Below, piece by piece: positions 53,001 to 62,623 of a DNA stretch of 64,000 nucleotides. Source of the stretch: JAZGGS01 sp963714405. Lineage in GTDB: Bacteria > Bacteroidota > Ignavibacteria > Ignavibacteriales > Ignavibacteriaceae. How positions within the stretch are numbered: position 1 is the stretch's first letter; the number at the start of each line of letters is the position of its first letter. The notes beneath the pieces are model-generated. The model did not search any database, was not told where the DNA came from, and was given only the letters and a program-made list of their open reading frames with translations. Both the position numbers and the translations under genes were made by a program. The stretch lies in contig CAVQOH010000006.1 of NCBI GenBank assembly GCA_963714405.1, forward strand, positions 682,001 through 746,000. Reading direction: 5' to 3'.

Positions 53001-54326
53001 TCAATTAAATCTTAAATTTTTTAATGATGATTTTGAAAATCCTTTTTTAGACATTTTACTCATCATCTTTTGCATTTCTGCAAATTGTTTTAGTAGGCGA
53101 TTGACATCTTGTATGGATGTACCGCTACCGCGCGCAATTCTTTTCCGCCTGTTTCCGTTTAATATTTTAGGACTATACCTCTCAACTTTTGTCATCGAGT
53201 TGATTATGGCTTCAACTTTAACGAATGCATCATCACTAAGTTCAGCATTTTTAAGCTGATTACCCAGCCCCGGAATCATCCCCAGCAGGGATGACAACGA
53301 ACCCATTTTCTTAATAACTTTAATTTGCTTAAGAAAATCATTAAAATCAAATTTATTTTTACGAAGTTTTTCCTCCAGCTCCTCCGCTTCACTCTCATCA
53401 AAGCTTTTTTGGGCCTTTTCAACCAAAGAAACAACATCACCCCTGCCTAAGATCCGGGAAGCCATTCTATCTGGGAAAAAACCTTCCATTTCATCAATTT
53501 TTTCACCATTACTTACGAATTTAATTGGTTTTCCAACAACTGATCTTATTGAAAGAGCGGCTCCACCTCGTGCATCACCATCTAACTTGGTAAGAACAAT
53601 GCCATCAAAATTCACCATTTCATCAAATGCCTTGGCAGAATTTACCGCATCCTGTCCTGTCATCGAATCAACAACAAATAGAATTTCTTCAGGATTAACA
53701 ATAGATTTTATATCTGCAACCTCATCCATCATTTCCTTATCAATGTGTAAACGCCCGGCAGTATCAATAATAACAGTGTTTAAATTATGATCTTTGGCAT
53801 ATTGAGTAGCTTGTTTTGCTACATTCCTTGCATTTTTTTCTTCAAGTGAAAATACTGGAACGTTTATTTTTTCACCAAGTAACTTTAATTGTTCAATTGC
53901 AGCTGGGCGGTAAACATCCGCAGCAACCAGCAAACATTTACGTGAATTACTTTTAAGTTTGTTTGCCAGTTTAGCACAAAATGTGGTTTTACCCGAACCC
54001 TGCAAACCTACAACCATAATTGTTGTAATGCCGGAAGCATTCAGTTTGATTTCAGTATGTGTTCCTCCAAGCAGATTTATTAATTCATCATTAATAATTT
54101 TGGTAATAAGCTGCCCCGGAGATATGGAAGCAATAACTTCTTTACCTAAAGCTCTAGTAGAAACATGTTCAATGAACTCTTTAGCAACTTTATAATTAAC
54201 ATCGGCATCTAATAAAACGCGGCGTATTTCTCTAAGTGAATCGGAAATATTCTTTTCGGTTAACTTACCCTGACCACGTACTTTTTTAAGGGCAGTCTCT
54301 ATTTTAAGAGATAAATCTTCAAACAT
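53001..54326 (-). CDS. ffh: Signal recognition particle protein Ffh
   Basis: 441 residues. An N domain (LTEKNISDSLREIRRVLLDA) is followed by the G domain with GLQGSGKTTFCAKLA, the DTAGRL loop and TKLDGDARGGAALSI. The methionine-rich M domain includes RRKRIARGSGTSIQDVNRLL and the MQKMMSKMSKKGF end. With 4.5S RNA it directs nascent membrane proteins to FtsY. Usual length for the family. It lies between rpsP and atpG. Confidence 0.97.
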   Translation of the reverse strand: MFEDLSLKIETALKKVRGQGKLTEKNISDSLREIRRVLLDADVNYKVAKEFIEHVSTRALGKEVIASISPGQLITKIINDELINLLGGTHTEIKLNASGITTIMVVGLQGSGKTTFCAKLANKLKSNSRKCLLVAADVYRPAAIEQLKLLGEKINVPVFSLEEKNARNVAKQATQYAKDHNLNTVIIDTAGRLHIDKEMMDEVADIKSIVNPEEILFVVDSMTGQDAVNSAKAFDEMVNFDGIVLTKLDGDARGGAALSIRSVVGKPIKFVSNGEKIDEMEGFFPDRMASRILGRGDVVSLVEKAQKSFDESEAEELEEKLRKNKFDFNDFLKQIKVIKKMGSLSSLLGMIPGLGNQLKNAELSDDAFVKVEAIINSMTKVERYSPKILNGNRRKRIARGSGTSIQDVNRLLKQFAEMQKMMSKMSKKGFSKSSLKNLRFN

Positions 54327-54349
54327 GATTTAATTCCGGTATAAAATTA

Positions 54350-55228
54350 CTAACTAGCCTTGAGGGCGTTAGCGCCAGATACTATCTCCAGTATTTCTTT
54401 TGTAATTGCAGCTTGGCGTTCTTTATTATAGGTTAAATTTAAACTTCTAATCATTTCCTGCGCATTAGTTGTAGCATTATCCATTGCAGTCATTCTTGCA
54501 CCTAATTCTGCTGCGTTCGATTCCAGGAGACTCCTCCAAACCTGTGCTTTTAAATGTTTAGGGATAAGATAATTAAATATAGAACGAGAATCCGGTTCAA
54601 AAATATAATTTGGTTGTTGAACCTTGTTTTCTTCTGATTGACTAATCACCGGTATAGGAAGAAATTGCTGAACTTGAATTTTCTGTCTTATCATCGAGAC
54701 AAATTCGTTGTAAATAATTACAACTTTATCATAAGTACCTTTGCTAAATTCGCTAACTAAGTTATCACTAATCTTTAATGCTGAAGAATAATCCAGGGAT
54801 GAAAACAGACCAACTTCTTTATCAATAACATTGTAATTTCTTCTGCTGAAATAATCAGTGCTCTTTTTACCAACACAATAAATAAAAGCATTTAGTCCTT
54901 GTGCAATTATTTCTTCATTTACATACCTTGCAGCTTCTTTAATAATATTATTATTAAAAGCTCCGCATAATCCCCTATCGGCTGTAACAACAACTACCGC
55001 AACATTTCTTGGTTCTCTCTCAATAAAGAAAGGATTAGTAACCATATCCTCCTCGGTAGCCAGATTTACAAGCATTTCAGAAATTTTATTAGCAAATGGT
55101 CTTGCATTTACAATCCTGTTTTGTGCTCTTCTCAGTTTTGCTGCAGATACCATTTTCATTGCTTTGGTAATCTTCTGAGTGTTTTTTACACCAACAATTC
55201 TTCTTTTTATGTCTCTTAATGTTGCCAT
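54350..55228 (-). CDS. atpG: ATP synthase F1 gamma subunit
   Basis: 292 residues. The N-terminal coiled-coil helix (RDIKRRIVGVKNTQKITKAM) and the central TADRGLCGAFNNNI motif are typical. The C-terminal shaft helix is ELGARMTAMDNATTNAQEM. It is the rotating central stalk of F1. The start is 12 bp after atpA's stop. No atpD (beta) or atpC (epsilon) follows. Confidence 0.96.
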   Translation of the reverse strand: MATLRDIKRRIVGVKNTQKITKAMKMVSAAKLRRAQNRIVNARPFANKISEMLVNLATEEDMVTNPFFIEREPRNVAVVVVTADRGLCGAFNNNIIKEAARYVNEEIIAQGLNAFIYCVGKKSTDYFSRRNYNVIDKEVGLFSSLDYSSALKISDNLVSEFSKGTYDKVVIIYNEFVSMIRQKIQVQQFLPIPVISQSEENKVQQPNYIFEPDSRSIFNYLIPKHLKAQVWRSLLESNAAELGARMTAMDNATTNAQEMIRSLNLTYNKERQAAITKEILEIVSGANALKAS

Positions 55229-55240
55229 AAATCAGTTAAA

Positions 55241-56791
55241 CTATGCGCTTTTCTTAAAAACGCTTTTAAATTCTTCTCCGGCTTTTTGAAGTTTATCTTC
55301 AATTTCTTTTGATAGTTGTTTTTCTTTTTTAATTGCTTCAAAAATGTCTTTGTGTTTCACTTCAATATATTCAAGAACTTCTTTTTCAAATCTTTTAATA
55401 TCTGCAACAGGTACTTCATCCATATAACCATTTGTACCAAGATAAATGCTTACCACCATTTTTTCTATAGGAACTGGTGAGTATTGTCCCTGTTTTAGAA
55501 GTTCAACTAACCTTGCACCTTTTGCAAGAGTTTTTAAAGTGGATTGATCTAAATCAGAACCAAATTTTGCAAATGCTTCAAGCTCTCTGTATTGCGCAAG
55601 ATCAAGCTTAAGAGTTCCTGCAACTTTTTTCATCGCTTTAATTTGCGCGTTACCACCAACCCTTGATACTGAAATACCAACATTTATAGCAGGTCTAACA
55701 CCTGCATTAAATAGGTTAGATTCAAGATAAATTTGCCCATCTGTAATAGATATAACATTAGTTGGGATATATGCAGAAACATCACCTTGTTGTGTTTCGA
55801 TAATCGGCAACGCTGTAAGACTTCCACCACCCAGGTCTTCACTTAACTTTGATGCTCTTTCCAACAATCTTGAATGCAAATAGAAAACATCTCCCGGGAA
55901 CGCTTCTCTTCCAGGAGGTCTTCTAAGTAGAAGGGAAAGTTCTCTGTAAGCAGCAGCTTGTTTTGATAAATCATCATAGATAACGAGTGAATGTTTTCCA
56001 TTATCGCGGTAGTATTCTCCCAGGGTTGCACCTGAATATGGTGCAATAAACTGAAGTGGTGCAGGTTCCCAGGCAGCGGCAGTTATTACTGTTGTATAAT
56101 CCATTGCGCCTTGCTCACTTAGTTTTGCCACAACTTGAGCAACGGTAGAACTTTTTTGCCCAACCGCAACATAAACACAATAAACTGGTTCTATGCCAAG
56201 TTGTTTCGCTTCTTCGGAGTGGGTATATTTTTGGCTGATGATTGCATCTATAGCCACAGCAGTTTTACCAGTTTGTCTATCACCAATAATAAGTTCTCTT
56301 TGTCCTCTTCCTATAGGTATCATGGCATCAACAGCAGTAATACCAGTTTGTATGGGTTCTTTTACGGGTTGCCTTTGAATAACACCAAGGGCTTTTCGTT
56401 CAATTGGTAAAAATTTATCTGTGTTAATAGCACCTTTACCATCAATCGGTTGACCAAGTGGATTAACAACTCTTCCTAAGAGTTCTTCTCCAACCGGTAA
56501 TGAAGCAACACGTTTTGTTCTTCTTACTGTATCGCCCTCTTTAACAAGCGAACTTTCACCAAACAAAACGCACCCAACACTATCTTCATCAAGGTTTAAT
56601 ACCATTCCGATTACATCATTTGGAAATTCAACCAACTCACTAGCCATAACTTTACTTAAACCGTAAACCCGTGCGATCCCATCACCAACTTGCAGTACGG
56701 TTCCTACATCATATACATCAACTTCGCTCTCAAAACCTGATAGTTGTTTTCTTAATATCGCCGATATTTCGTCTGGTCTTACTTCAGCCAT
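55241..56791 (-). CDS. atpA: ATP synthase F1 alpha subunit
   Basis: 516 residues. The nucleotide-site P-loop is GDRQTGKTAVAIDAI. The N-terminal beta-barrel contains VYDVGTVLQVGDGIARVYGL. The alpha signature PAINVGISVSRVGG and the regulatory Arg region are present. It forms the non-catalytic sites of the alpha3beta3 ring. The partner beta subunit is not encoded in this window. Confidence 0.97.
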   Translation of the reverse strand: MAEVRPDEISAILRKQLSGFESEVDVYDVGTVLQVGDGIARVYGLSKVMASELVEFPNDVIGMVLNLDEDSVGCVLFGESSLVKEGDTVRRTKRVASLPVGEELLGRVVNPLGQPIDGKGAINTDKFLPIERKALGVIQRQPVKEPIQTGITAVDAMIPIGRGQRELIIGDRQTGKTAVAIDAIISQKYTHSEEAKQLGIEPVYCVYVAVGQKSSTVAQVVAKLSEQGAMDYTTVITAAAWEPAPLQFIAPYSGATLGEYYRDNGKHSLVIYDDLSKQAAAYRELSLLLRRPPGREAFPGDVFYLHSRLLERASKLSEDLGGGSLTALPIIETQQGDVSAYIPTNVISITDGQIYLESNLFNAGVRPAINVGISVSRVGGNAQIKAMKKVAGTLKLDLAQYRELEAFAKFGSDLDQSTLKTLAKGARLVELLKQGQYSPVPIEKMVVSIYLGTNGYMDEVPVADIKRFEKEVLEYIEVKHKDIFEAIKKEKQLSKEIEDKLQKAGEEFKSVFKKSA

Positions 56792-56816
56792 TTTTTTATC
56801 CTTTAAATTCCTCTGA

Positions 56817-57371
56817 TTAATTTTTTGATATGCTGCCGTACAATAACTGATTCTTCAACAGTTTTAACTGATGTTGAATTGATGCATCAAAGAGTGTATC
56901 ACCAGCTTTAGCAACAAATCCGCCAATCAACTCTTTATCAACAATAAAAGTGAGTCGGACTTTTTTATTTAAAGTTTTTTCAAGATTAATAATGAGCTCT
57001 TGCTTTTGCTTCTCTGAAAACTCATACACTGTTTTAACAGAAACCTGGATTTCTCCAAGGTGTTCATCTCTTAACTCTAAAAACCTGGTCGCAATTGCGC
57101 ATAAAAGATTTTCTCTTTTTTTCTCGATCACAAAATCAATAAACTTAAATGTATCTTTATCAAAAGAATCTTTAAAGATTTCTTTTAAGATTGATGATTT
57201 AATTTCCGGTTTTATAACCGGGCTTTCCAAAGCTAATTGCAACTTCGTGTTATCTCTCAAAGTACTTGAAAGCAGCTTCATATCTCCAGTTATAATTTCC
57301 AGCTTTTTCTTTTCTACAGAATTTTCCAGCAGCGAAGTTGCGTACCTATGTGAAACTTTAAAATCAGTCAT
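56817..57371 (-). CDS. atpH: ATP synthase F1 delta subunit
   Basis: 184 residues. The six-helix N-terminal domain opens KVSHRYATSLLENSVEKK, and the C-terminal part has the family's LIGGFVAKAGDTLFDASI. It joins F1 to the peripheral stalk. It lies 3 bp after atpF. Confidence 0.92.
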   Translation of the reverse strand: MTDFKVSHRYATSLLENSVEKKKLEIITGDMKLLSSTLRDNTKLQLALESPVIKPEIKSSILKEIFKDSFDKDTFKFIDFVIEKKRENLLCAIATRFLELRDEHLGEIQVSVKTVYEFSEKQKQELIINLEKTLNKKVRLTFIVDKELIGGFVAKAGDTLFDASIQHQLKLLKNQLLYGSISKN

Positions 57372-57374
57372 AGC

Positions 57375-57914
57375 CTAATTCTTCATTACATCTTTCAGGT
57401 AAGAATCAACAATATGCTTGTTCTTCTCGGCATCAAGATTTTGTTTCATAATCTTTTCTGCAGCACTAACAGCAATTTTCGCAACCTGGTCTTTTAACTC
57501 TTCAAAAGCGGATTCCTTCTTCCTGTCAATTTCCTCAGAAGCATCTTCAATTAGCTTTTTTGCCTGAACTTTACTTTCCTTTAACATCTGTTCTTTAAGA
57601 TTTTCGGCATAAGTACGGCTCTGTTCTATAATTTTTTTGGATTCTTCTTCTGCTTTAGCAAGGCTTGCCTGATTTTCATCCAAAATTTTCTGTGCATCTT
57701 CCTTTGCCTGCTGTGCTTTTTCCAGCGAGTCTTTAATATCATTTTCTCTTTTATCCAAAGCAGTTAGGATGGGTTTCCAGGCAACTTTTTTAAGTATAAA
57801 TAATAGAATAAGAAAAGTGATGATTGTCCATACAATCAATCCAGGATTAACATCCAGCAAGGAACCGCCACCACCTCCAGCTGCTAATACTCCAATTAGA
57901 ATATTTGAAAGCAT
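57375..57914 (-). CDS. atpF: ATP synthase F0 b subunit
   Basis: 179 residues. A short Gly-rich N terminus (AAGGGGGSLLDVNPGL) precedes one transmembrane helix (about 27-45). A long, charged coiled coil rich in Lys, Glu and Gln follows to the end. This is the peripheral stalk. Only one b gene is present, so a homodimer is likely. Confidence 0.94.
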   Translation of the reverse strand: MLSNILIGVLAAGGGGGSLLDVNPGLIVWTIITFLILLFILKKVAWKPILTALDKRENDIKDSLEKAQQAKEDAQKILDENQASLAKAEEESKKIIEQSRTYAENLKEQMLKESKVQAKKLIEDASEEIDRKKESAFEELKDQVAKIAVSAAEKIMKQNLDAEKNKHIVDSYLKDVMKN

Positions 57915-57962
57915 TTTAAAATCCTTTTCTAATTAATAACAATGGTAAGTGAGTACCACTAT

Positions 57963-58184
57963 TTATGCTTTAATTGCCAGCAGAATACAAATAACCAATC
58001 CAAAAAAAGCTACACCTTCAATAAGTGCCGCAGCAATAATCATCGAAGTTCTTATTGCGCCAGCAGCTTCTGGTTGTCTTCCAGATGCATCCATTGCAGA
58101 ACTTGCTAATTTACCAATTCCAAGACCAGCACCAATTACTACTAAGCCGGCTCCTAAACCTGCTGCTAACCAAGCTAAATCCAT
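57963..58184 (-). CDS. atpE: ATP synthase F0 c subunit
   Basis: 73 residues, two-helix hairpin. The Gly-rich first helix has GAGLVVIGAGLGIG, and the polar loop is GRQPEA. The ion-binding carboxylate is Glu56 in AALIEGVAFFG. The following residue is Gly, not the Ser/Thr of sodium-binding c subunits, so proton coupling is likely. Present as a single gene. Confidence 0.96.
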   Translation of the reverse strand: MDLAWLAAGLGAGLVVIGAGLGIGKLASSAMDASGRQPEAAGAIRTSMIIAAALIEGVAFFGLVICILLAIKA

Positions 58185-58218
58185 TTATTTATCTCCTATA
58201 ATAATTTATTGTTATTTA

Positions 58219-59079
58219 TTAATGTTCCTGATGTACTGCCATCCCTATAAATAAAGATGTAAGGATGGTAAAAACATACGCTTGAATTAATGCAACTAAT
58301 ATCTCCAAGAAGTATATAAAAATTGCAAAAGGAATGGCACCGATTGCTACAAACTCAGTACCTATAAAGAAAATCAATCCAAGTAAAGCTAAAATTACAA
58401 AGTGTCCTGCAATCATATTTGCAAAAAGTCGTATACAAAGTGCAAATGGTTTTGTAAATAATCCTAAAATCTCAACTGGGATCATAAGAACCAGCAGAAC
58501 CGGTGGTATTCCATGTGGTATTAGTCCCTTGAAATAACCAAGAAATCCATTTTGTCTTATACCACCAAATTGAATCATAAAGAATGAACAGATAGCTAAG
58601 GAAGCTGTAACACCAATATTACTGGTAAATGTTGCGGACCATGGTAAAAGTCCTAAAAAGTTTCCAAAAAGTATGAAGAAAAACAGAGTGAGAAGATAAG
58701 GAACAAATTTTTCGTAACCCTTGCCAATAGTTGTTTTGGCAATTTCATCTCTGACAAAAATTATAAATACTTCAAAAAAGTTTGCTACTCCTTTTGGAAT
58801 AAGCGACTTTTTATATTTACCAGAAACTATAGTAAAAAACAGCAAAACTAAAATTGCTGCAATCCACATAAAAATTACGTGTTTTGTCGGGGTTAAATCA
58901 ATTCCGAAAATTGTTGGAAACTGAGGGATATGGATTGTTAATTGGGTAAACACTAAATCAAAATTAAGAACCTTTTCATCCATTACATGATGAAGTATCC
59001 ATCCGCTATCACTTCCACCCGAATGCTTTAATGAATCAGCTGCAACATTTATTGAATCAACTGCAGTACTCAGTGGCAT
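58219..59079 (-). CDS. atpB: ATP synthase F0 a subunit
   Basis: 286 residues with a long periplasmic N terminus (about 1-70) and then five or six membrane helices. The essential Arg lies in FALCIRLFANMIAGHFV, and the helix ends ILVALIQAYVFTILTSLFI. It forms the proton half-channels against the c ring. It lies 34 bp before atpE. Confidence 0.95.
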   Translation of the reverse strand: MPLSTAVDSINVAADSLKHSGGSDSGWILHHVMDEKVLNFDLVFTQLTIHIPQFPTIFGIDLTPTKHVIFMWIAAILVLLFFTIVSGKYKKSLIPKGVANFFEVFIIFVRDEIAKTTIGKGYEKFVPYLLTLFFFILFGNFLGLLPWSATFTSNIGVTASLAICSFFMIQFGGIRQNGFLGYFKGLIPHGIPPVLLVLMIPVEILGLFTKPFALCIRLFANMIAGHFVILALLGLIFFIGTEFVAIGAIPFAIFIYFLEILVALIQAYVFTILTSLFIGMAVHQEH

Positions 59080-59088
59080 AGAACTCTG

Positions 59089-59466
59089 CTAACTTTCTTT
59101 CAGATTAAGGTAAATTATTTCGATTATAACATAAAAAAAGTAAAAAAATAAGACTGAAAATATAAAGGTAATCTCATTTATTTCCAAGAAAACCAGAACA
59201 AAAATTAGCATTATAAGCAGTAAACTAAGGCGGATAAGGATTCCACCATAAAGCGATATGAGAAACTTTTTATTTGATTTTTTAAAACCCCAACTAAGAA
59301 TTATCAAACCTATTAGAAAATTAAAAAAACCTAAAAAATCACCAATAAGTACAGATTTATAAAATAATTGATTCAAAGATTCGCTTAAGGAAAGAATTAC
59401 CAAAACAATCAAACTAATCACCCCAAATAATAAACCAAGCAGTAAAATGTTCTTTGCTGATATCAT
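59089..59466 (-). CDS. Small four-helix membrane protein, AtpI-like
   Basis: 125 residues, nearly all hydrophobic, with four predicted transmembrane helices. Its place directly before atpB and its helix layout suggest an ATP synthase I (Atp1/AtpI)-type assembly factor for the c ring. No motif confirms it. The ATG overlaps the atpZ-like stop by 4 bases. Confidence 0.6.
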   Translation of the reverse strand: MISAKNILLLGLLFGVISLIVLVILSLSESLNQLFYKSVLIGDFLGFFNFLIGLIILSWGFKKSNKKFLISLYGGILIRLSLLLIMLIFVLVFLEINEITFIFSVLFFYFFYVIIEIIYLNLKES

Positions 59467-59696
59467 TTGCCAGGTTTAACTACGCTTTTTATAAAATTAT
59501 ATAACCCGGCAAATACACCCAGAAATGAAAAGGATATTGTTAAAATCGGTGAAAGACCAAATTTTCCATCTAGCCAAATACCTAAGAACGCCAAGGCGGT
59601 TACAGTAACTGCTAGTTGCATTCCAAGACCTACATAAGGACCAACTTCCCGGTAGATCTTAGAAATATTTTTAAGTTTATCCTGCTTTGTTTTCAT
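59463..59696 (-). CDS. AtpZ/AtpI family protein
   Basis: 77 residues with two membrane helices (about 21-41 and 48-70). The pattern VGLGMQLAVTVTALAFLGIW then DGKFGLSPILTISFSFLGV is typical of the AtpZ/DUF4131-like F0F1 assembly family. AtpZ with AtpI has been linked to calcium/magnesium transport for the ATP synthase. It overlaps the bactofilin 3' end by 20 bases. Confidence 0.8.
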   Translation of the reverse strand: MKTKQDKLKNISKIYREVGPYVGLGMQLAVTVTALAFLGIWLDGKFGLSPILTISFSFLGVFAGLYNFIKSVVKPGK

Positions 59697-60078
59697 TTTT
59701 AACTATAGATGGATTTGGGCTATTCACTCCTTTACCTTCGCCCATATTACTTTTTCCATCAAACTTAGCACCGGCTTCAACAACTAAAATTTTTGTGAAG
59801 ATATCACCTTTAAGATTAGCTTTAGATTCTAAAACTAATTTTTCTTTGGCATTTACAGAACCATTTACAGAACCACCAATTGTAATAATTCCGGCGTTTA
59901 CCTGCCCAATTACATTGCCATGTTCGCCAACAGTTACATTGCCATTACTAACAACATCCCCCTGAATAGTACCATCAACTCTTATGCTGCCTCCGCTGGT
60001 AATTTTTCCCTCCAATTTAACACCATTACTAATAATAGTAATGTCATCTGTGCTTCCATTCATTGGTCTGTTTTTCAA
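59677..60078 (-). CDS. Bactofilin family polymer protein
   Basis: 133 residues. The right-handed beta-helix core (GGSIRVDGTIQGDVVSNGN then GSVNGSVNAKEKLVLES) is characteristic of bactofilins, cytoskeletal polymers of shape and polar organisation. It has flexible ends and no membrane helix. It follows the M23 peptidase by 15 bp, a pairing known from other bacteria where bactofilin positions a peptidoglycan hydrolase. Confidence 0.93.
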   Translation of the reverse strand: MKNRPMNGSTDDITIISNGVKLEGKITSGGSIRVDGTIQGDVVSNGNVTVGEHGNVIGQVNAGIITIGGSVNGSVNAKEKLVLESKANLKGDIFTKILVVEAGAKFDGKSNMGEGKGVNSPNPSIVKNENKAG

Positions 60079-60093
60079 GATTACTCTCCTTAT

Positions 60094-60927
60094 TTAATAA
60101 TTTAATAAAACTGTTTCAGGGTCAATTGCATGTCCATCTCTCCAAATTTCAAAATGCAGATGAGGACCAGTGCTCTGAGTACCACTGTTTCCGCTCAATG
60201 CTATAAGTTCCCCTTGTTCAACAATATCCCTTTCTCTCTTTAGTACTGATGAACAATGTTTATAAAATGTAATATAATTATAACTGTGTAAAATTATAAC
60301 TACGTATCCAAAATCCGGTGTATATTCAGAAAAAATAATATAACCGCCGGCGGATGAATAAACTGGTGAACCATCTTTAACTACAATATCAATTCCAGCA
60401 TGACCCCTGCTAATATCGAATTTTCTGCTTATAAATCCCTCAGAAGGTTTAATGAAAGATATTTGATCCGACTGTTTAGATTTATTTGAAGAAAACATTT
60501 TTTTAATAATGTTGTATATGTTTCCTTCAAACTGGATATTTTCATCAACTTGAAGAGAATCATCTATAAAAGAAACAGAATCAACATAAGCTGAATCACC
60601 CAGTATCAATGCAGTCTTTAATTTTTCATTAGTGGATTTTAAGTTTTGTAATTCTTTAACCAAAAAATTTATTTGTTCATCAAGATGTTCTACCTTTTTT
60701 AGATCAGCACTTTGCAATCCATATTTTGATGGCAGCATATACTTGCCAATTCCGCTAAAAACGAGTAAATAATAGCCGATAATAGTAACAATCAGGGTAT
60801 AAAGTAAAACCACTATTAGTATACTTTTAGGTGTATACTTACTCGCTTTTGATGAATGATGAGCATCATCAGGAATAATTACTACTGAAAAGCTTTTTAT
60901 ATTTTTAAAGTAGTTTAAAAAACTCAT
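60094..60927 (-). CDS. M23 family membrane metallopeptidase
   Basis: 277 residues. One N-terminal transmembrane helix (about 33-55) is followed by a coiled-coil (LDEQINFLVKELQNLKSTNE). The C-terminal LytM/M23 domain has the zinc-binding HAGIDIVV and the HLHFEIWRDGHAIDP motif, with GNSGTQSTGPHLH. The product is a periplasmic endopeptidase acting on peptidoglycan. It is coupled to the bactofilin gene, suggesting a shape-control pair. Confidence 0.92.
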   Translation of the reverse strand: MSFLNYFKNIKSFSVVIIPDDAHHSSKASKYTPKSILIVVLLYTLIVTIIGYYLLVFSGIGKYMLPSKYGLQSADLKKVEHLDEQINFLVKELQNLKSTNEKLKTALILGDSAYVDSVSFIDDSLQVDENIQFEGNIYNIIKKMFSSNKSKQSDQISFIKPSEGFISRKFDISRGHAGIDIVVKDGSPVYSSAGGYIIFSEYTPDFGYVVIILHSYNYITFYKHCSSVLKRERDIVEQGELIALSGNSGTQSTGPHLHFEIWRDGHAIDPETVLLNY

Positions 60928-60966
60928 TCAAATTATCTTGTATAAAATTTTTAGTTAATAGCAAAG

Positions 60967-61596
60967 TTAAGTGAACTTTTGCAACAAATCTACAAATTTA
61001 ATTCTGCCTTCCCTTATAAGAACGGGCTTTTTCCCGGTTAAATCAATTAGTGTAGATGCTGCCCCGGAAAGTTTTTTATTGGTGTAAAGAATAGCTTTTA
61101 CATCCCCATGAAATTTTTCTGCTATTTTTAAATGGTTATTTAACGGTTTTCCACTGCTTTTGTTGACACTTGTGGAAATAATTGGCGCATTAGTTTTATT
61201 AAGAAGATCGATGCAAAATTTATTTTTTGGTATTCTGAATGCAGCAGTTTTTGCATTAAGATTTTTTTCTGCTTTATCATTTAATCTTAGTACAACTGAA
61301 ACCGGTGCCGGCCAGATTTTTTTTAGGAATTCGAAGTGAGAATCTTTTTTCAACATAACAAAATCTAAAAGAGCTTTAACATTGTTTATTAAGAGTATAA
61401 ATTTTTTGTTGTTTTTACGGTGTTTTAGTTTATTAATTTTTTCCACTGCAGATTTACTAAACGGGTTGCCGCCCACACCGTATATTGTATCAGTTGGATA
61501 AATAAAAATCTCCTCTCTAAAATATAATGCGGCACCTAATTTAATTGCTTTAACAGCATTTTCTTCGATATTTATAATTTTAACTTTTTGTTTCAT
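60967..61596 (-). CDS. tsaC: Threonylcarbamoyl-AMP synthase (Sua5/YciO/YrdC family)
   Basis: 209 residues. The signature YPTDTIYGVGGNPFSKSA near residues 33-50, the KHRKNNKKFILLI stretch and the SVNKSSGKPL motif define the family. It makes threonylcarbamoyl-AMP for the t6A37 modification of tRNAs. It is the single-domain TsaC-like form. It overlaps the glycosyltransferase gene upstream by 17 bases. Confidence 0.9.
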   Translation of the reverse strand: MKQKVKIINIEENAVKAIKLGAALYFREEIFIYPTDTIYGVGGNPFSKSAVEKINKLKHRKNNKKFILLINNVKALLDFVMLKKDSHFEFLKKIWPAPVSVVLRLNDKAEKNLNAKTAAFRIPKNKFCIDLLNKTNAPIISTSVNKSSGKPLNNHLKIAEKFHGDVKAILYTNKKLSGAASTLIDLTGKKPVLIREGRIKFVDLLQKFT

Positions 61597-62623
61597 CTGA
61601 AATCATTTTATTTATTTTTTCTATTACAATATCTGGTTTTAGATTATAACCACAATCAAAACTACTTATCGGGCATTTGTTATATCCATGAATCCCACAG
61701 GGTTTACAATTAAGCTCTTCAAAGGATATAATCTCGCTTTTTTTATTATAAGGATAAAAACCAAAACCCGGAACAGTGGAACAGTAAATTGTTAGAACAG
61801 GAATATCAGCACACATTGCCAAATGAGTTGGTGCACTATCGTTGGAAATCAATAGCCGTACATGTTTTAATAGTTCCACAGTTTCGGTGAGTAAAAATAT
61901 TCCTGTAAGATTAAAAACACTTTCAGAAAATTTACTCTTTAGTTCCTCACAGACTTGATAATCATCTTTACCTCCAATCAGTAATACAACGTATCCACTA
62001 TTAATTAAGTGCTTTATTATTTTATTATAATATTCAAGGGGATACATTTTAGTCTTCCAAACCGAAGATGGTGCAACAGCAATAATTTTTTCAGTTTTAA
62101 TACTGCTTTTTATAAACTCATCAATTTTAATTTTAATTGATTCACTGGATACTAACTCAGGAAGGATTTTCCATTTTTCATCCTCAAATGTTTCATCTAA
62201 TAATGAAAGATTTCTTTTAACCTCATGATCTGATAGATTATATTTTACTACATTACTATATGCAAATTTAAGAGCACTGTTATCAAAACCGTATGTTTGC
62301 TTTACATTTAATTGTAAAGTTAACAATGCGCTTCTAAGCGATCTATGAGGTGAATAAACAGCATCGTAGTTACCTTTTTTAAGCTCTTGTGCAAATTTTA
62401 AAAATGCAAACACGGATTTATGTTTTCCCTTTTTATCAAATTCAATTGCTGATTCTACGTAAGGTGAAGCCTCAAAAATTATTTTAGTTGATGGGATACA
62501 TAATACATCGATTGCAGAGTTACTATGCTTTATTTTCAATTGCTGGATCATAGGTAGAGTTAATATAGCATCACCAGGAAATGCAGTCTGAATAACCAAG
62601 ATTTTATTAATATCACTATTCAA
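61580..62623 (-). CDS. Glycosyltransferase family 9 (heptosyltransferase II-like)
   Basis: 347 residues from TTG 62623, which overlaps the lpxL stop (TTGA) and follows AGG by 8 bases. ATG 62653 would overlap by 34. Family-9 motifs are KILVIQTAFPGDAILTLPMI near the N terminus, VAPSSVWKTKMYPLEYY and ISNDSAPTHLAM for donor binding. This suits ADP-heptose transfer to LPS core. A second member is at 7305. Next to lpxL, it forms an LPS assembly pair. Confidence 0.88.
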   Translation of the reverse strand: MNSDINKILVIQTAFPGDAILTLPMIQQLKIKHSNSAIDVLCIPSTKIIFEASPYVESAIEFDKKGKHKSVFAFLKFAQELKKGNYDAVYSPHRSLRSALLTLQLNVKQTYGFDNSALKFAYSNVVKYNLSDHEVKRNLSLLDETFEDEKWKILPELVSSESIKIKIDEFIKSSIKTEKIIAVAPSSVWKTKMYPLEYYNKIIKHLINSGYVVLLIGGKDDYQVCEELKSKFSESVFNLTGIFLLTETVELLKHVRLLISNDSAPTHLAMCADIPVLTIYCSTVPGFGFYPYNKKSEIISFEELNCKPCGIHGYNKCPISSFDCGYNLKPDIVIEKINKMISDETKS

